This document shows positions 47,903-57,551 of a stretch of 64,000 nt of DNA, in pieces. Positions within the stretch are counted from its first letter, which is position 1. Each line of letters begins with the position of its first letter. The notes below the pieces were generated by a model, which saw nothing but the letters and a program-made list of their open reading frames with translations, had not been told where the DNA came from and did no database searches. The DNA comes from Chitinophaga polysaccharea (GTDB lineage: Bacteria; Bacteroidota; Bacteroidia; Chitinophagales; Chitinophagaceae): positions 806,001 to 870,000 of the forward strand of contig NZ_VIWO01000001.1 in NCBI RefSeq assembly GCF_007829335.1. The letters run 5' to 3'. Made by a program: the position numbers and the translations under genes.

Positions 47903-48508
47903 ATGCACACAGAAGCTAAAGATGAAATGAGGGATAAAATCCTCGAAGCTGCTCTGAAGCGTTTTACTCACTATGGCGCTTCTAAAACAACGATGAACGA
48001 GATAGCAGATGATCTTCACTGCTCCAAGGCCTCGCTGTATTATTATTTTCCTGACAAGAAGGCTATGCACGTTGCCGTACTCCAAAAGATTGCGGAAGCA
48101 TACTTCAGTAAAATGGAAAAAGAAGGGGAACAATTGACATCCGCCACCCAGGCTTTATATAATATTATAGATCTCCGGAAGGAATTCATCATCAGATTTT
48201 GCCGGCTGGAAATATTTAAGATCCTACAGGACAATACCACCCTCTTTCAACAGGAAAAGCGGAAAGCACGGGAAAGGGAGATCCATCTCCACACCCGTAT
48301 CCTTGAAGCAGGTATTGCCTCAGGAGAGTTTAGGACAGACAACCCCGCACAGGTAGCAGAACTGCTGGTACTGTCAGGGATAGGAATACGTTTCTCGCTG
48401 ATGGATGACCCCAGGGAAGATTTTGAAATGGATGAAGAAGAAATGGATAAGGTGGTAGAAAAACAAAAGCAACTGCTGGATATCTTCATAAAAGGATTAA
48501 AAGCATAA
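47903..48508 (+). CDS. TetR-family transcriptional regulator (first of pair)
   Basis: The 201-residue product has an N-terminal TetR DNA-binding domain (ILEAALKRFTHYGASKTTMN, EIADDLHCSKASLYYYFPDK, residues about 14-57) and an all-helical C-terminal ligand domain. The C-terminal part is Glu/Lys-rich (EMDEEEMDKVVEKQKQLLD). As first gene before a second TetR gene and an RND efflux operon, it probably represses the whole unit and responds to a toxic ligand. The inverted repeat over its promoter is a likely site. The stop is 11 bases before the next start. Confidence 0.9.
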   Translation: MHTEAKDEMRDKILEAALKRFTHYGASKTTMNEIADDLHCSKASLYYYFPDKKAMHVAVLQKIAEAYFSKMEKEGEQLTSATQALYNIIDLRKEFIIRFCRLEIFKILQDNTTLFQQEKRKAREREIHLHTRILEAGIASGEFRTDNPAQVAELLVLSGIGIRFSLMDDPREDFEMDEEEMDKVVEKQKQLLDIFIKGLKA

Positions 48509-48519
48509 CAACGGAAGCC

Positions 48520-49134
48520 ATGGAAATGAGAGAAAGGATACTCGGAACAGCACTGAGAATGTTCAAAACCTATGGTGTCAAAGGAGTAACCATGTTTGAT
48601 ATTGCGCGTGATTGCGGTATTTCCAAGAAAACAGTATACGAGCATTTTGTAGACAAACAGGCGCTGATAGACGAAGGTATGCAGCAGTTGCTTAATAATC
48701 ATATGGCGTATTTCAATGAATGTATAGTCACTACCGACAATGCGATTGAAGAAATGGTACGTAATATGAAGTATGTCACCCATATCGCCAAAACGCAGAA
48801 TCCTGTGATGTTGTATGAAATCCAGAAGTATCACCCCGATACCTGGAAAAGTGTGGAAAGTTTTAAAGCCGAAGGGATACTGTGTAACATCCGTAAAAAT
48901 TTAGAAAGAGGTATGACGGAAGGCCTATACCGTCAGCATCTTCATACAGATATTGTAGCTCGTATGCGCCAGCTGCAGCTGGAGGCAGCATTTGACCCAA
49001 TCCAATACCCGGCAGATAAATTTGAAATGCACACGGTAATGGAACAAGTAACCGCCCATTTCATCCTGGGCATTGCTACACTCAAAGGACATAAACTGGC
49101 AAACCAGTACCTGCAAATTAAAGAAGACGAATAA
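48520..49134 (+). CDS. TetR-family transcriptional regulator (second of pair)
   Basis: The 204-residue product has a TetR domain (ILGTALRMFKTYGVKGVTMF, DIARDCGISKKTVYEHFVDK, residues about 7-50) and a C-terminal helical domain different from that of the first regulator. The two are only modestly similar, so they are not a recent duplication. Tandem TetR genes upstream of one pump suggest dual-input control. It starts 11 bases after the first TetR gene and ends 26 bases before the TolC gene, consistent with one operon. Confidence 0.88.
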   Translation: MEMRERILGTALRMFKTYGVKGVTMFDIARDCGISKKTVYEHFVDKQALIDEGMQQLLNNHMAYFNECIVTTDNAIEEMVRNMKYVTHIAKTQNPVMLYEIQKYHPDTWKSVESFKAEGILCNIRKNLERGMTEGLYRQHLHTDIVARMRQLQLEAAFDPIQYPADKFEMHTVMEQVTAHFILGIATLKGHKLANQYLQIKEDE

Positions 49135-49160
49135 ACTACTACCGCTAACAGATTTATTTT

Positions 49161-50516
49161 ATGAAGCGATTAAAGTTAACGCTTATCCTCCTTGTAGGGA
49201 TAGGGGTATATAATGGCTATGCCCAAGCGCAGCTTACCTTACAGGAAGCACTGAAGTTTGCCCTGGCAAATAATAAGCAATTGGCCAGGACAAAAATGGA
49301 CGAAGAAATGGGAAAATACAAAACCCAGGAAGTTCGCTCCCAGGCACTGCCACAGCTGAATGGTAACGCCTCTTACACCGACAACCTGATGCTGCAGAAA
49401 TCGCTGCTTCCAGGCGCCATTTTTGGCAAGCCGGATAGCTCCATTTTAGTGGCATTTGGTGTGAAATACAATGCCACCGTAGGAGCAGAACTCAGCCAGC
49501 AAATCTTTAATCAGGCAGTATTCACAGGATTGAAAGCGGCTAAATCGGGCGAAGAATATTATCGGCTGCAAACAGAGCAATCGACCGAAACCGTGATCTA
49601 CAACGTATCACAGTTGTACTACCAACTTTTGGTGACACAGGAAAAGATTATTTCCATCAATAGTAATATCGAAAAACTTACAGAGCTGGTAACCGCCACC
49701 AAATCACAATTTGATAACGGTTTGGCAAAAAAGATAGACCTAGACCGTATCCGGGTAAATCTTACCAACAATCTTACCCAGCGCACACAGCTGCAGAATC
49801 AATACGCTACGCAAACCAACAACCTGAAAAAGGTGATGGGCATGCCTTTGCAGTCAACCTTCCTGTTGCCTCCAGCTTCGCTGAAAGAGATAGAGAACAA
49901 AGCTGCCGGCGTATTGCAATATGATGATATGAACCTGAGCAACAGAACTGAATACAAATTACTGAAGAAGCAGGAAGAGCTGCAACAATTGCAGAAGAAA
50001 GCCTACCTGGCAGAATATTATCCTTCATTGTCATTGTTTGGAAGATACTCCTACAACGGCATGAGCCAGCAGTTTGCTTTCCAGAAAGATCCGTCTAACT
50101 CTACCAGCTGGTATGGCGCCGCCGCCATCGGCGTTTCCCTGAAGATTCCCATCTTCGATGGCTTTGGCCGCCGCTCAAAAGTGAACCAGGCGAACGTAAC
50201 GCTGCGCCAGCTCAACAAACAGCTGGAAGATACCGAGTTGTCACTGAACACCGACTATGAAAATGCCAAGTTGATGGTGCGTAGTAATTTATCTACCATC
50301 ACTACACAGAAAGAAAACGTAGACCTGGCTAACGAAGTGTTCTACTCTACCCAGAACAATTATAAGCTGGGCCTGGCAGGCTTAACAGATCTGCTGAACG
50401 CAGAAACGTCGCTGACGGACGCACAAAACAGCTACAACGAAGCACTGTTACAGTATAAGTTGGCAGAGCTGGAAATCATAAAAAGCAAAGGAAGTCTGAA
50501 AGATCTCCTAAACTAA
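49161..50516 (+). CDS. TolC-family outer-membrane efflux protein
   Basis: The 451-residue product has a signal peptide (MKRLKLTLILLVGIGVYNGY) and two OEP repeats: LTLQEALKFALANNKQLART at the start, and IFDGFGRRSKVNQANVTLRQ with NYKLGLAGLTDLLNAETSL in the second half. These give the beta-barrel and alpha-tunnel of TolC. It supplies the outer-membrane exit for the adaptor and RND pump encoded next. Its stop lies 43 bases before the adaptor ATG. Confidence 0.93.
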   Translation: MKRLKLTLILLVGIGVYNGYAQAQLTLQEALKFALANNKQLARTKMDEEMGKYKTQEVRSQALPQLNGNASYTDNLMLQKSLLPGAIFGKPDSSILVAFGVKYNATVGAELSQQIFNQAVFTGLKAAKSGEEYYRLQTEQSTETVIYNVSQLYYQLLVTQEKIISINSNIEKLTELVTATKSQFDNGLAKKIDLDRIRVNLTNNLTQRTQLQNQYATQTNNLKKVMGMPLQSTFLLPPASLKEIENKAAGVLQYDDMNLSNRTEYKLLKKQEELQQLQKKAYLAEYYPSLSLFGRYSYNGMSQQFAFQKDPSNSTSWYGAAAIGVSLKIPIFDGFGRRSKVNQANVTLRQLNKQLEDTELSLNTDYENAKLMVRSNLSTITTQKENVDLANEVFYSTQNNYKLGLAGLTDLLNAETSLTDAQNSYNEALLQYKLAELEIIKSKGSLKDLLN

Positions 50517-50559
50517 ACGTATAAACGAAAATAAGATAGAACACACAAACTATTTGCAG

Positions 50560-51630
50560 ATGAAAAAGTTTATAATCTGGGGAGTGGTAACGGTAGGTGC
50601 AGTAGTACTGATCATGTGGAAGCTCAACGCTAATAAAAAAGCTAACGAAGCTAAAACTGAATTTGTAAAACAAAGTAATATCGGTGATATTCCTGTACTG
50701 GTGCAGAAAGTAACCCGCAACGATTTTTCCCAGGGCTTCCTGGCCAACGGAAACTTTGCGCCGGTACGTGAATTGTCGTACCTGGCTGAAACCGCCGGCC
50801 GTATTACCCGCCTGCTTGTAGATGAGGGCAGTGTAGTAAAACAGGGACAAGCCATTGCCTATATTGATGGAGAGATCTTAAATACGGATCTCGCATCTGC
50901 AAAAGCTAACCTCAACCAGCTGAAAGTAGATAAGGAAAGATATGAAAGCGCGTTCCAGACCGGTGGCGTTACCCAGAAACAAATGGACGATGCCCGGTTA
51001 CAGTACGACGTGGCCAAAACCCGCTACGAGGCCGCTAGTCGCCGCGTAAGCGATACTTATGTGAAAGCACCTATCTCCGGAATTATCAATAAAAAATATA
51101 TAGAACAAGGGGCTTATCTCTCTGTTGGAACAAAAATGTTCGACATCGTAGATGTATCCCGTCTTAAACTGGCGGTATCTGTTCCTGAAGCACAGGTGGT
51201 GACCCTGACCAAAGGCCAGAAAGTATCTGTTACCTCCAGTGTATTTCCTGAAACAACGTATGAAGGTACCATCACCTTTATTGCTGCAAAAGGCGATAAC
51301 TCGCTGAACTACCCGGTAGAAATGGAAGTGGGCAATATTGCCGGGAAAGACCTGAAAGCAGGTATGTACGGTACTGCCCACTTCGTAGACCCGAAAGCAG
51401 ATAAGGCTATTTTCATTGCCCGTACCGCCTTTATCGGTGGCGTAAACAGTAACGAAGTATATGTAATGGCAGGCAATGTGGCGAAGAAACGCAAAGTAGT
51501 AGCCGGCCGCATTGTAGGCGACCAGGTAGAAGTACGGGAAGGGCTAAACGAAGGTGACATAGTAATTACCAGCGGTCAGATCAACCTGACAGATGGCGCT
51601 ACGGTAGCCGTTCAGCAAACCGTTAAGTAA
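50560..51630 (+). CDS. RND efflux periplasmic adaptor (membrane fusion protein)
   Basis: The 356-residue product has an N-terminal signal/anchor helix (MKKFIIWGVVTVGAVVLIMW), a lipoyl/barrel-sandwich segment (GRITRLLVDEGSVVKQGQ), a coiled-coil hairpin (residues about 100-150), then VKAPISGIINKKYIEQGAYL and a beta-barrel domain. It bridges the RND pump and TolC. The ATG at 50560 is preferred over a TTG two codons upstream. No lipobox Cys is present, so it is anchored by the helix or free in the periplasm. Confidence 0.92.
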   Translation: MKKFIIWGVVTVGAVVLIMWKLNANKKANEAKTEFVKQSNIGDIPVLVQKVTRNDFSQGFLANGNFAPVRELSYLAETAGRITRLLVDEGSVVKQGQAIAYIDGEILNTDLASAKANLNQLKVDKERYESAFQTGGVTQKQMDDARLQYDVAKTRYEAASRRVSDTYVKAPISGIINKKYIEQGAYLSVGTKMFDIVDVSRLKLAVSVPEAQVVTLTKGQKVSVTSSVFPETTYEGTITFIAAKGDNSLNYPVEMEVGNIAGKDLKAGMYGTAHFVDPKADKAIFIARTAFIGGVNSNEVYVMAGNVAKKRKVVAGRIVGDQVEVREGLNEGDIVITSGQINLTDGATVAVQQTVK

Positions 51631-51670
51631 CCGAGGAAATGTATCTGGTGTTTGACCAAATTTTTGCAAC

Positions 51671-54600
51671 ATGAAGATTACTGAAGTATCGATTAAGCGA
51701 CCCACAATAGTGGTGGTGGTATTTACCATCCTCACCCTGTTGGGCGTGATGAGTTATAAATCGCTGAACTACGAGCTGTTGCCCAAGTTCAGCTCCCCCA
51801 TCGTCACTATTTCTACCATTTACCCGGGAGCATCTCCCAATGAAGTGGAGAGTAGTGTTACCAAGAAAATTGAAGACGCCGTTGCGTCTATGGAAAAGAT
51901 CAAAAAGATCACGTCCAAATCGTCTGAAAGCTTGTCGGTTATTACCGTTGAGCTGAATAACGACGCCAATGTAGATATTGCCCTGCAAGATGCACAGCGC
52001 AAGGTAAATGCCATCCTGGCCGACCTGCCCGGTGATGCAAAGCCGCCATCGCTGAATAAATTTTCGCTGGATGACTTGCCCATCATGACGTTGTCTGCCA
52101 CCGCCAAGATGGATGACAAACAGTTTTACGACCTGGTAGATAAGAAGCTGCAACCTTTATTATCCCGTTTGCCAGGCGTAGCCCAGGTATCGCTGATTGG
52201 TGGCCAGGAACGTGAAATACAGGTAAACGTAGATCCGAAGAAACTGGAGGCATTCAATTTATCCATTATGCAGGTGCGCCAGCTGATCACCAATGCCAAC
52301 CTGGATTTCCCTACCGGTAAGGTAAAAACGGCCAATGAGCAGATCCTGATCCGTTTGGCAGGTAAGTATAAAAACGTGGATCAGCTCCGCAACCTGGTGC
52401 TGAAAACAACGGCAGATGGTACACAGGTGCGGCTTACTGATGTAGCCGATGTACAAGATGCCCAGAAAGACGCAGACCGTATTGCCCGTGTAGATGGTGT
52501 AAGTGCCATTGCCTTGCAGGTGCAGAAGCAAACGGATGCCAATGCGGTAACCGTGAGTGAGGAAATGAAGAAGTCCATTGCCCAGATAGAAAAAGATTAT
52601 GCAGCTAATGGCCTCAAAATACTGGTAGCCAATGACTCTTCCGATTTTACGCTGGAATCTGCCGATTCTGTAATACATGACCTTATCCTTGCGGTAGTGC
52701 TGGTGGCGGTGGTAATGTTGTTGTTCCTGCATAGTGTGCGCAGCGCCTTGTTCGTAATGATCTCCATTCCGGCCTCGCTGATCGCTACGTTTATTGGTAT
52801 GAAGCTGATGGGATTCTCCCTCAACCTCATGTCACTGTTAGGATTGTCGCTGGTGGTAGGTATCCTTGTGGATGACGCCATTGTGGTACTGGAAAACATC
52901 TATCGCCACATGGAGATGGGTAAAAACCGGGTACGTGCGGCGTTTGAAGGTGTAAAAGAAATTGGGTTTACCGTTACTTCCATTACCCTGGTAATTGTGG
53001 TGGTATTTCTGCCGATCTCTCTGACGAATGAGCTGGTATCAAAGATCCTGCGGGAATTCTGCGTGGTGGTAATGATATCAACGATGTTGAGCTTGCTGTC
53101 GTCTTTCATGATTGTACCGTTGCTCTCTTCCCGTTTTGGTAAACTGGAGCATATTACGGGTAAGAATGTGTTTGGAAAATTTATTCTTTGGTTTGAGGCA
53201 CAGCTCACAAAATTCACCAACTGGATGACCGGGCTGCTCAAATGGGCGCTGGCGCATAAGGCCATTACGCTGATTGCGGCGATAGGCCTGTTGTTCGCAT
53301 CTTTCATGCTGCTGGGTAAAGGTTACATCGGAGGTGAGTTTATTCCAAAAGGTGACCGCGGACAGTTTATTGTGATGCTGGAAATGCCGAAAGATGCGTC
53401 TGTAGCGCAAACAAACCTGGCCACCAGAACGGCTGAAAAATATTTGAATAAAAAACCAGAGATCACCCGCTTGATCACGACGGTGGGTCAAACCAGTGAA
53501 GATGGATTTGGTAACTCCCAGTCCACCGCCTATAAATCAGAAATTACGGTGATGCTGGTGGATCCTGAGAAGCGTGCCGACGCTTCAGATATTTATGCGG
53601 CAAAGATCAAGAAGGAACTGAAAAACATTTTGCCTGGTGTTAAAGTGAAAACGACCGCTGTAAGTATTATGGGTACTGCCGAAAGGGCGCCGGTGGAGTT
53701 AATTGTGATGGGTACAGCGCTCGATAGTGTAATGAACTACGCTAAAAGAGCGATGGATACCCTTAAAACCATCAGTGGTGCCACTGAGGTGAAACTGTCG
53801 GTGGAAGACGGTAACCCGGAAATCAATGTGCAGGTAGACCGTGATAAGATGGCCGCACTGGGGCTTACGCTCGACGGCGTGGGTGGAACCATGCAAACTG
53901 CATTCAGCGGTACTGCGGATGATTCCAAGGTGAAATTCCGCCAGGGAGACTATGAATATGATATCAACATCCGTTTTGACGAGTTCAGTAGAAAGAACCT
54001 GCAGGATGTTTCTAACATACAGTTTATTAACGATAAAGGTCAGCTCATCAAGTTATCGCAATTTGCAGCGGTAACAGAAGGTTCCGGTCCGAGCCACCTC
54101 GAAAGAAGGGATAAAAATACATCCGTATCTGTGCAGGCACAGGTAATGGGGCGTCCTTCCGGTACGGTAACGCAGGAGTTTACCGACAAGCTGGCAAAAA
54201 TGGGTAAACCGACAGGCATCAGTTACGTATTTGGTGGAGATGCGGAGAACCAGGGTGATTCCTTTGGCACATTAGGAGCGGCGTTGCTGATTTCTATTGT
54301 GCTGGTATACCTGATCATGGTAGCGCTGTACGATAACTATATATATCCGTTTGTGGTATTGTTCTCTATTCCGTTGGCAATTATCGGCGCCTTGCTGGCG
54401 CTGGCGTTGACCAATAATACGCTGAACATCTTTACCATATTGGGTATCATCATGTTGATCGGTCTGGTGGCGAAGAATGCAATTATTCTGGTCGACTTTA
54501 CCAACCAGATGAAAGAGCAGGGACAAAGTACTTATCAGGCACTGATACACGCCAATAACGCGCGTTTGCGTCCTATCCTGATGACGACGATCGCGATGGT

Positions 54601-54853
54601 AATCGGTATGTTACCGATTGCATTGGCAACGGGTGGTGTAGGCGCTATTAAAAATGGATTGGCCTGGGCTATCATCGGAGGGTTGATCAGCTCCATGTTC
54701 CTGACCCTGATTGTGGTACCGGTGGTATACATGGTGGTGGATAAGGGAATGGCTAAGTTGGGTATTGGTCGTTTGTCTGCCAAACGCTATATCAGGCAAC
54801 GGATGGTAGCATCATACGAAGAAGTGCCTTTAAACGAAATTCATGTTAATTAA
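51671..54853 (+). CDS. RND-family efflux transporter permease (AcrB-like)
   Basis: The 1060-residue inner-membrane pump has the usual 12-helix, two-repeat layout: ITEVSIKRPTIVVVVFTILT as TM1, the large periplasmic loops, and SLLGLSLVVGILVDDAIVVL with the paired proton-relay Asp residues in TM4. IFTILGIIMLIGLVAKNAIILV is in the second repeat. It resembles hydrophobe/amphiphile exporters (HAE1) more than metal pumps, since it has the DD pair and lacks CusA methionines. Substrate is unknown. It is the last gene of the efflux operon and ends before a strong terminator. Confidence 0.95.
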   Translation: MKITEVSIKRPTIVVVVFTILTLLGVMSYKSLNYELLPKFSSPIVTISTIYPGASPNEVESSVTKKIEDAVASMEKIKKITSKSSESLSVITVELNNDANVDIALQDAQRKVNAILADLPGDAKPPSLNKFSLDDLPIMTLSATAKMDDKQFYDLVDKKLQPLLSRLPGVAQVSLIGGQEREIQVNVDPKKLEAFNLSIMQVRQLITNANLDFPTGKVKTANEQILIRLAGKYKNVDQLRNLVLKTTADGTQVRLTDVADVQDAQKDADRIARVDGVSAIALQVQKQTDANAVTVSEEMKKSIAQIEKDYAANGLKILVANDSSDFTLESADSVIHDLILAVVLVAVVMLLFLHSVRSALFVMISIPASLIATFIGMKLMGFSLNLMSLLGLSLVVGILVDDAIVVLENIYRHMEMGKNRVRAAFEGVKEIGFTVTSITLVIVVVFLPISLTNELVSKILREFCVVVMISTMLSLLSSFMIVPLLSSRFGKLEHITGKNVFGKFILWFEAQLTKFTNWMTGLLKWALAHKAITLIAAIGLLFASFMLLGKGYIGGEFIPKGDRGQFIVMLEMPKDASVAQTNLATRTAEKYLNKKPEITRLITTVGQTSEDGFGNSQSTAYKSEITVMLVDPEKRADASDIYAAKIKKELKNILPGVKVKTTAVSIMGTAERAPVELIVMGTALDSVMNYAKRAMDTLKTISGATEVKLSVEDGNPEINVQVDRDKMAALGLTLDGVGGTMQTAFSGTADDSKVKFRQGDYEYDINIRFDEFSRKNLQDVSNIQFINDKGQLIKLSQFAAVTEGSGPSHLERRDKNTSVSVQAQVMGRPSGTVTQEFTDKLAKMGKPTGISYVFGGDAENQGDSFGTLGAALLISIVLVYLIMVALYDNYIYPFVVLFSIPLAIIGALLALALTNNTLNIFTILGIIMLIGLVAKNAIILVDFTNQMKEQGQSTYQALIHANNARLRPILMTTIAMVIGMLPIALATGGVGAIKNGLAWAIIGGLISSMFLTLIVVPVVYMVVDKGMAKLGIGRLSAKRYIRQRMVASYEEVPLNEIHVN

Positions 54854-54896
54854 AGATATGTTACTAACAGTGTAACAGTTGTAGGTTTAGGTAATG

Positions 54897-54927
54897 GCCG
54901 GGATAATCATATCCCGGCTTTCTTTTT
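54897..54927 (+). terminator. Efflux operon terminator
   Basis: A perfect 9-bp stem (54897-54905 and 54910-54918) with a 4-nt loop, then TTTCTTTTTC, 43 bases past the RND stop. Confidence 0.9.
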
Positions 54928-54985
54928 CTTTGATATTAACAATAAGTTCTTTCGTTTCTACAAATGAGATGAAAATGCCGTGGAG

Positions 54986-54993
54986 TATTTTTG
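54986..54993 (+). promoter_or_regulatory. Candidate -7 element upstream of the SMP-30-like gene
   Basis: TATTTTTG matches TAnnTTTG, 16 bp before the ATG at 55010; no clear -33 element. Confidence 0.45.
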
Positions 54994-55009
54994 CGGCAAA
55001 TAACATCTT

Positions 55010-55882
55010 ATGAAACAGTATTTCCCCGCTTTTCTTTTTTTATTCATTCCTTTTATCTCCTATGCTCAGCAAAGCATTTCCGGCCTTTCCAACCCGGAAA
55101 GCGTGGTGGCGGCCAATGGTGGCTACTTCGTATCGGATATAGGCCCAAAGCTGGATCCTGTGGCTAAAGATGGAGATGGTTTTATTTCTTATATAGATAG
55201 TAAGGGTAAGTTATCCCTGAAGTATTTTGATGATGTACTCAATGCGCCCAAGGGGTTGGAGGTTATCAACAGCGTTTTGTACGTGGCCGACATTGACCAT
55301 GTGAAAGGTTATGATATATCCACCCGGAAGAAAGTATTTGACCTGAACCTGGAAGGGAAAGCCGCCCTGCTCAATGATTTGAGCCGTGTAGATGACAGCA
55401 CTTTAGTTATTACAGATTCATTTAAAGACCAGGTATTGTTGGTGAATGTGCATACCAGCGACGTGACTATTCTAAAAGGAAATATTGTAACGGCCAATGG
55501 TGTGCTGTATGATGCGCATAGCGATAATATTTATGTATGCTCTATGGGACCTAACCTGGATGGTACCGGTAAAATATTTGCAAAAAAACTGCATGACGAC
55601 AATGCAGCCTTTGAGCCGATAGAAGGCACGCCGACGGGGCTTTTTGACGGTATTGTACAGTTAGATGATCACCGTTTATTGGTATCTGACTGGATTACGA
55701 TTAAAGATCCGGCAAAAGGGAATTTTTACGTGTATGATATTAACAGCAAGAACTATACGAAAGTAACATCCATGCGTTCGCCAGCAGATATTGCGCTGGA
55801 TGCAAAACATCATACTTTGTTGGTACCTCAATTGCTGGATAATAAGCTGGTGATAGTGCCGCTGAAAAAACTGGGTTTATAA
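55010..55882 (+). CDS. Secreted SMP-30/gluconolactonase-like beta-propeller protein
   Basis: The 290-residue product has a signal peptide (MKQYFPAFLFLFIPFISYA). Repeated beta-propeller blades follow (GLSNPESVVAANGGYFVSDI, KGLEVINSVLYVADIDHVKG, TANGVLYDAHSDNIYVCSMG, SPADIALDAKHHTLLVPQLL). The last is the NHL/SMP-30-type blade. It may be a periplasmic sugar-lactonase or a binding protein; catalytic metal ligands could not be assigned with confidence. It is monocistronic and converges on the methyltransferase fusion gene. Confidence 0.75.
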   Translation: MKQYFPAFLFLFIPFISYAQQSISGLSNPESVVAANGGYFVSDIGPKLDPVAKDGDGFISYIDSKGKLSLKYFDDVLNAPKGLEVINSVLYVADIDHVKGYDISTRKKVFDLNLEGKAALLNDLSRVDDSTLVITDSFKDQVLLVNVHTSDVTILKGNIVTANGVLYDAHSDNIYVCSMGPNLDGTGKIFAKKLHDDNAAFEPIEGTPTGLFDGIVQLDDHRLLVSDWITIKDPAKGNFYVYDINSKNYTKVTSMRSPADIALDAKHHTLLVPQLLDNKLVIVPLKKLGL

Positions 55883-55899
55883 TATCCTATATATAGCAA

Positions 55900-55930
55900 T
55901 GCCGCAGGCTTCGGCCAGGGGCCTGTGGCA
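55900..55930. terminator. Hairpin between convergent genes
   Basis: A 10-bp stem with one G-U pair (55900-55909 and 55921-55930) around an 11-nt G/C-rich loop, lying between two convergent stop codons. T-tract is poor. Confidence 0.5.
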
Positions 55931-55936
55931 GGCTCA

Positions 55937-57523
55937 TTATTTCCTGGCCATCAACAACATATGTGAAACAGGGAAAGGGATAGGTAAAGGTACATCATTG
56001 TTGCACGGGCGCATCAGTTGTACCTTTCCTTCCAACCTGTTTTTTACAATCCACTCATTTCTCCAGGTAGTGGAGAGGTTGTCTAACCGGAGCCCTGCTT
56101 CTTCCAGGGCTGATTTCCAGTCGTTATAATTCCAGAAACAGAAGGTTTCATGCATTTCGCTGAGCCAGTTGTCGTGGTAATCTTTTTTAAATAGAAACTC
56201 GCAGGCGTTTTGCATCGACAGCTGGGCATAAGTTTTTCCGGCTATGCTGACCCATTCGTGCGGTAGTTGAAATCCTTCCTGGTGGCGAAAGTCTTTTGCA
56301 AATTGTTTGAACAGCGCCATGGTGGACAGTTTCCCCAGCCAGCCTGCCAGCACTTGTGTGGTGGGGTTTTCGGGCATGGGCAGGTTATTTTCCCCATCTT
56401 CTTCGTTTAACCAGAGTAAGATAATTTCATCCTTGTTTTCCGGTCCTACTACATCGCGGTTAATCCATACACCGCCGGGTACCAGCTCGTTGTAACGGTT
56501 GCGTATAAACGCAATCAGGTCTTCCCGGCTGCCATACGATTCTATTTCATGCGTGAGGGAAGAAGTATGAATGGTATTCATGCTACCGGCTTCAAACACC
56601 AGGCTGGTGACGGCATTTTTTTGGGAAAAGAATACCGAAGGATTAGCAAATTCCCCATTATGTTTCCGTTGCAGGCAGATATCATAGAGGTGGCGGGATA
56701 CTTCAATGCCGTAAAAGTCGCACTCGTGGAGGCGATCGTCGTCGCAGGCTATTTTTATCCAGGATCCTGCGGCGCAGCCAATATCGCCGATGTTGCCGGG
56801 TTGTATATATGGCGCGGTTTCGCGGTATTTCTGTGCCGCAATGTCGTCCATTTGTTTCACGTATACGTTATAATCGCGGGTGGCAGTAAGATCACCATCG
56901 GCGCCTATGATAGGGTCTTTGAGGATATGCTGTACCTTCTCCCCTACGCCGTAAAGCGACCATATTTTAAACGATGCGGGGTGCATCTGGTCGAGGATGG
57001 TTTTATTTTTCCGCCAGTCGCCTGCTTGTGCAATGAGTTTTACCACATCCCAGGGCATGGGTTGTGTAAACTGGTTGCTGACAGGGTCCCATTCGGCGGG
57101 TAATACCTGGAATCCATGCTGAAGGTACATTTCCTTTACGCCGGTAGAGCAGATAACGACGGTATTTTCCGGGGTGAGTGCATGTACGCCTTCGCTGGAA
57201 TGGCGGATAGTTTTGATGGTATATTCCGGGAAATCGTTGATTACGCCTACGTCGTCAATTCCATATACAAAGGCTGGTACATCCAGTGAATTGGAGAATT
57301 CCTGTATGATCATGGCCCGGAGGTAGAATGGAACGGGGTTTCGTTTAGTACCCAGGTGGTTGGCCGAAGTAACGGCGAAGATTACTCCCTGAATTGTTTG
57401 GGACACTAACGGTGCACCATATACGTCCTTTTCGCCATCCAGCTGGCATTTGATAAGGCGGTTTAAATATTTGAATTGAAAGTCAGTCAGCAGGTGATGA
57501 CGGCCGGGTATGAGTAAATACAT
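55937..57523 (-). CDS. Nucleotidyltransferase-like domain fused to a SAM-dependent methyltransferase
   Basis: The 528-residue product shows two parts. Residues 1 to about 200 resemble NMN adenylyltransferase (NadM-like): LLIPGRHHLLTDFQFKYLNR at the place of the nucleotide-binding loop, GVIFAVTSANHLGTKRNPVP, FVYGIDDV, and VVICSTGVKEMYLQHGFQV. The HxGH motif of active enzymes is replaced by TDFQ (residues 13-16), so adenylyl transfer is unlikely. Residues about 235-400 form a class I methyltransferase with motif I NIGDIGCAAGSW (near 246-256) and FYGIEVSRHLYD. The last 130 residues are not recognised. It lies 98 bases past nadV, behind a strong terminator. A role linked to NAD metabolism is inferred from its place; the methylated substrate is unknown. 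Confidence 0.7.
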   Translation of the reverse strand: MYLLIPGRHHLLTDFQFKYLNRLIKCQLDGEKDVYGAPLVSQTIQGVIFAVTSANHLGTKRNPVPFYLRAMIIQEFSNSLDVPAFVYGIDDVGVINDFPEYTIKTIRHSSEGVHALTPENTVVICSTGVKEMYLQHGFQVLPAEWDPVSNQFTQPMPWDVVKLIAQAGDWRKNKTILDQMHPASFKIWSLYGVGEKVQHILKDPIIGADGDLTATRDYNVYVKQMDDIAAQKYRETAPYIQPGNIGDIGCAAGSWIKIACDDDRLHECDFYGIEVSRHLYDICLQRKHNGEFANPSVFFSQKNAVTSLVFEAGSMNTIHTSSLTHEIESYGSREDLIAFIRNRYNELVPGGVWINRDVVGPENKDEIILLWLNEEDGENNLPMPENPTTQVLAGWLGKLSTMALFKQFAKDFRHQEGFQLPHEWVSIAGKTYAQLSMQNACEFLFKKDYHDNWLSEMHETFCFWNYNDWKSALEEAGLRLDNLSTTWRNEWIVKNRLEGKVQLMRPCNNDVPLPIPFPVSHMLLMARK

Positions 57524-57551
57524 GCCCTGAAGTTAAGAAATGTTAGTAAAG

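Noticed and set aside
48520..49134. Second TetR gene as a recent duplicate of the first
   Set aside because: Similarity is limited to the general HTH pattern; the C-terminal halves are unlike.
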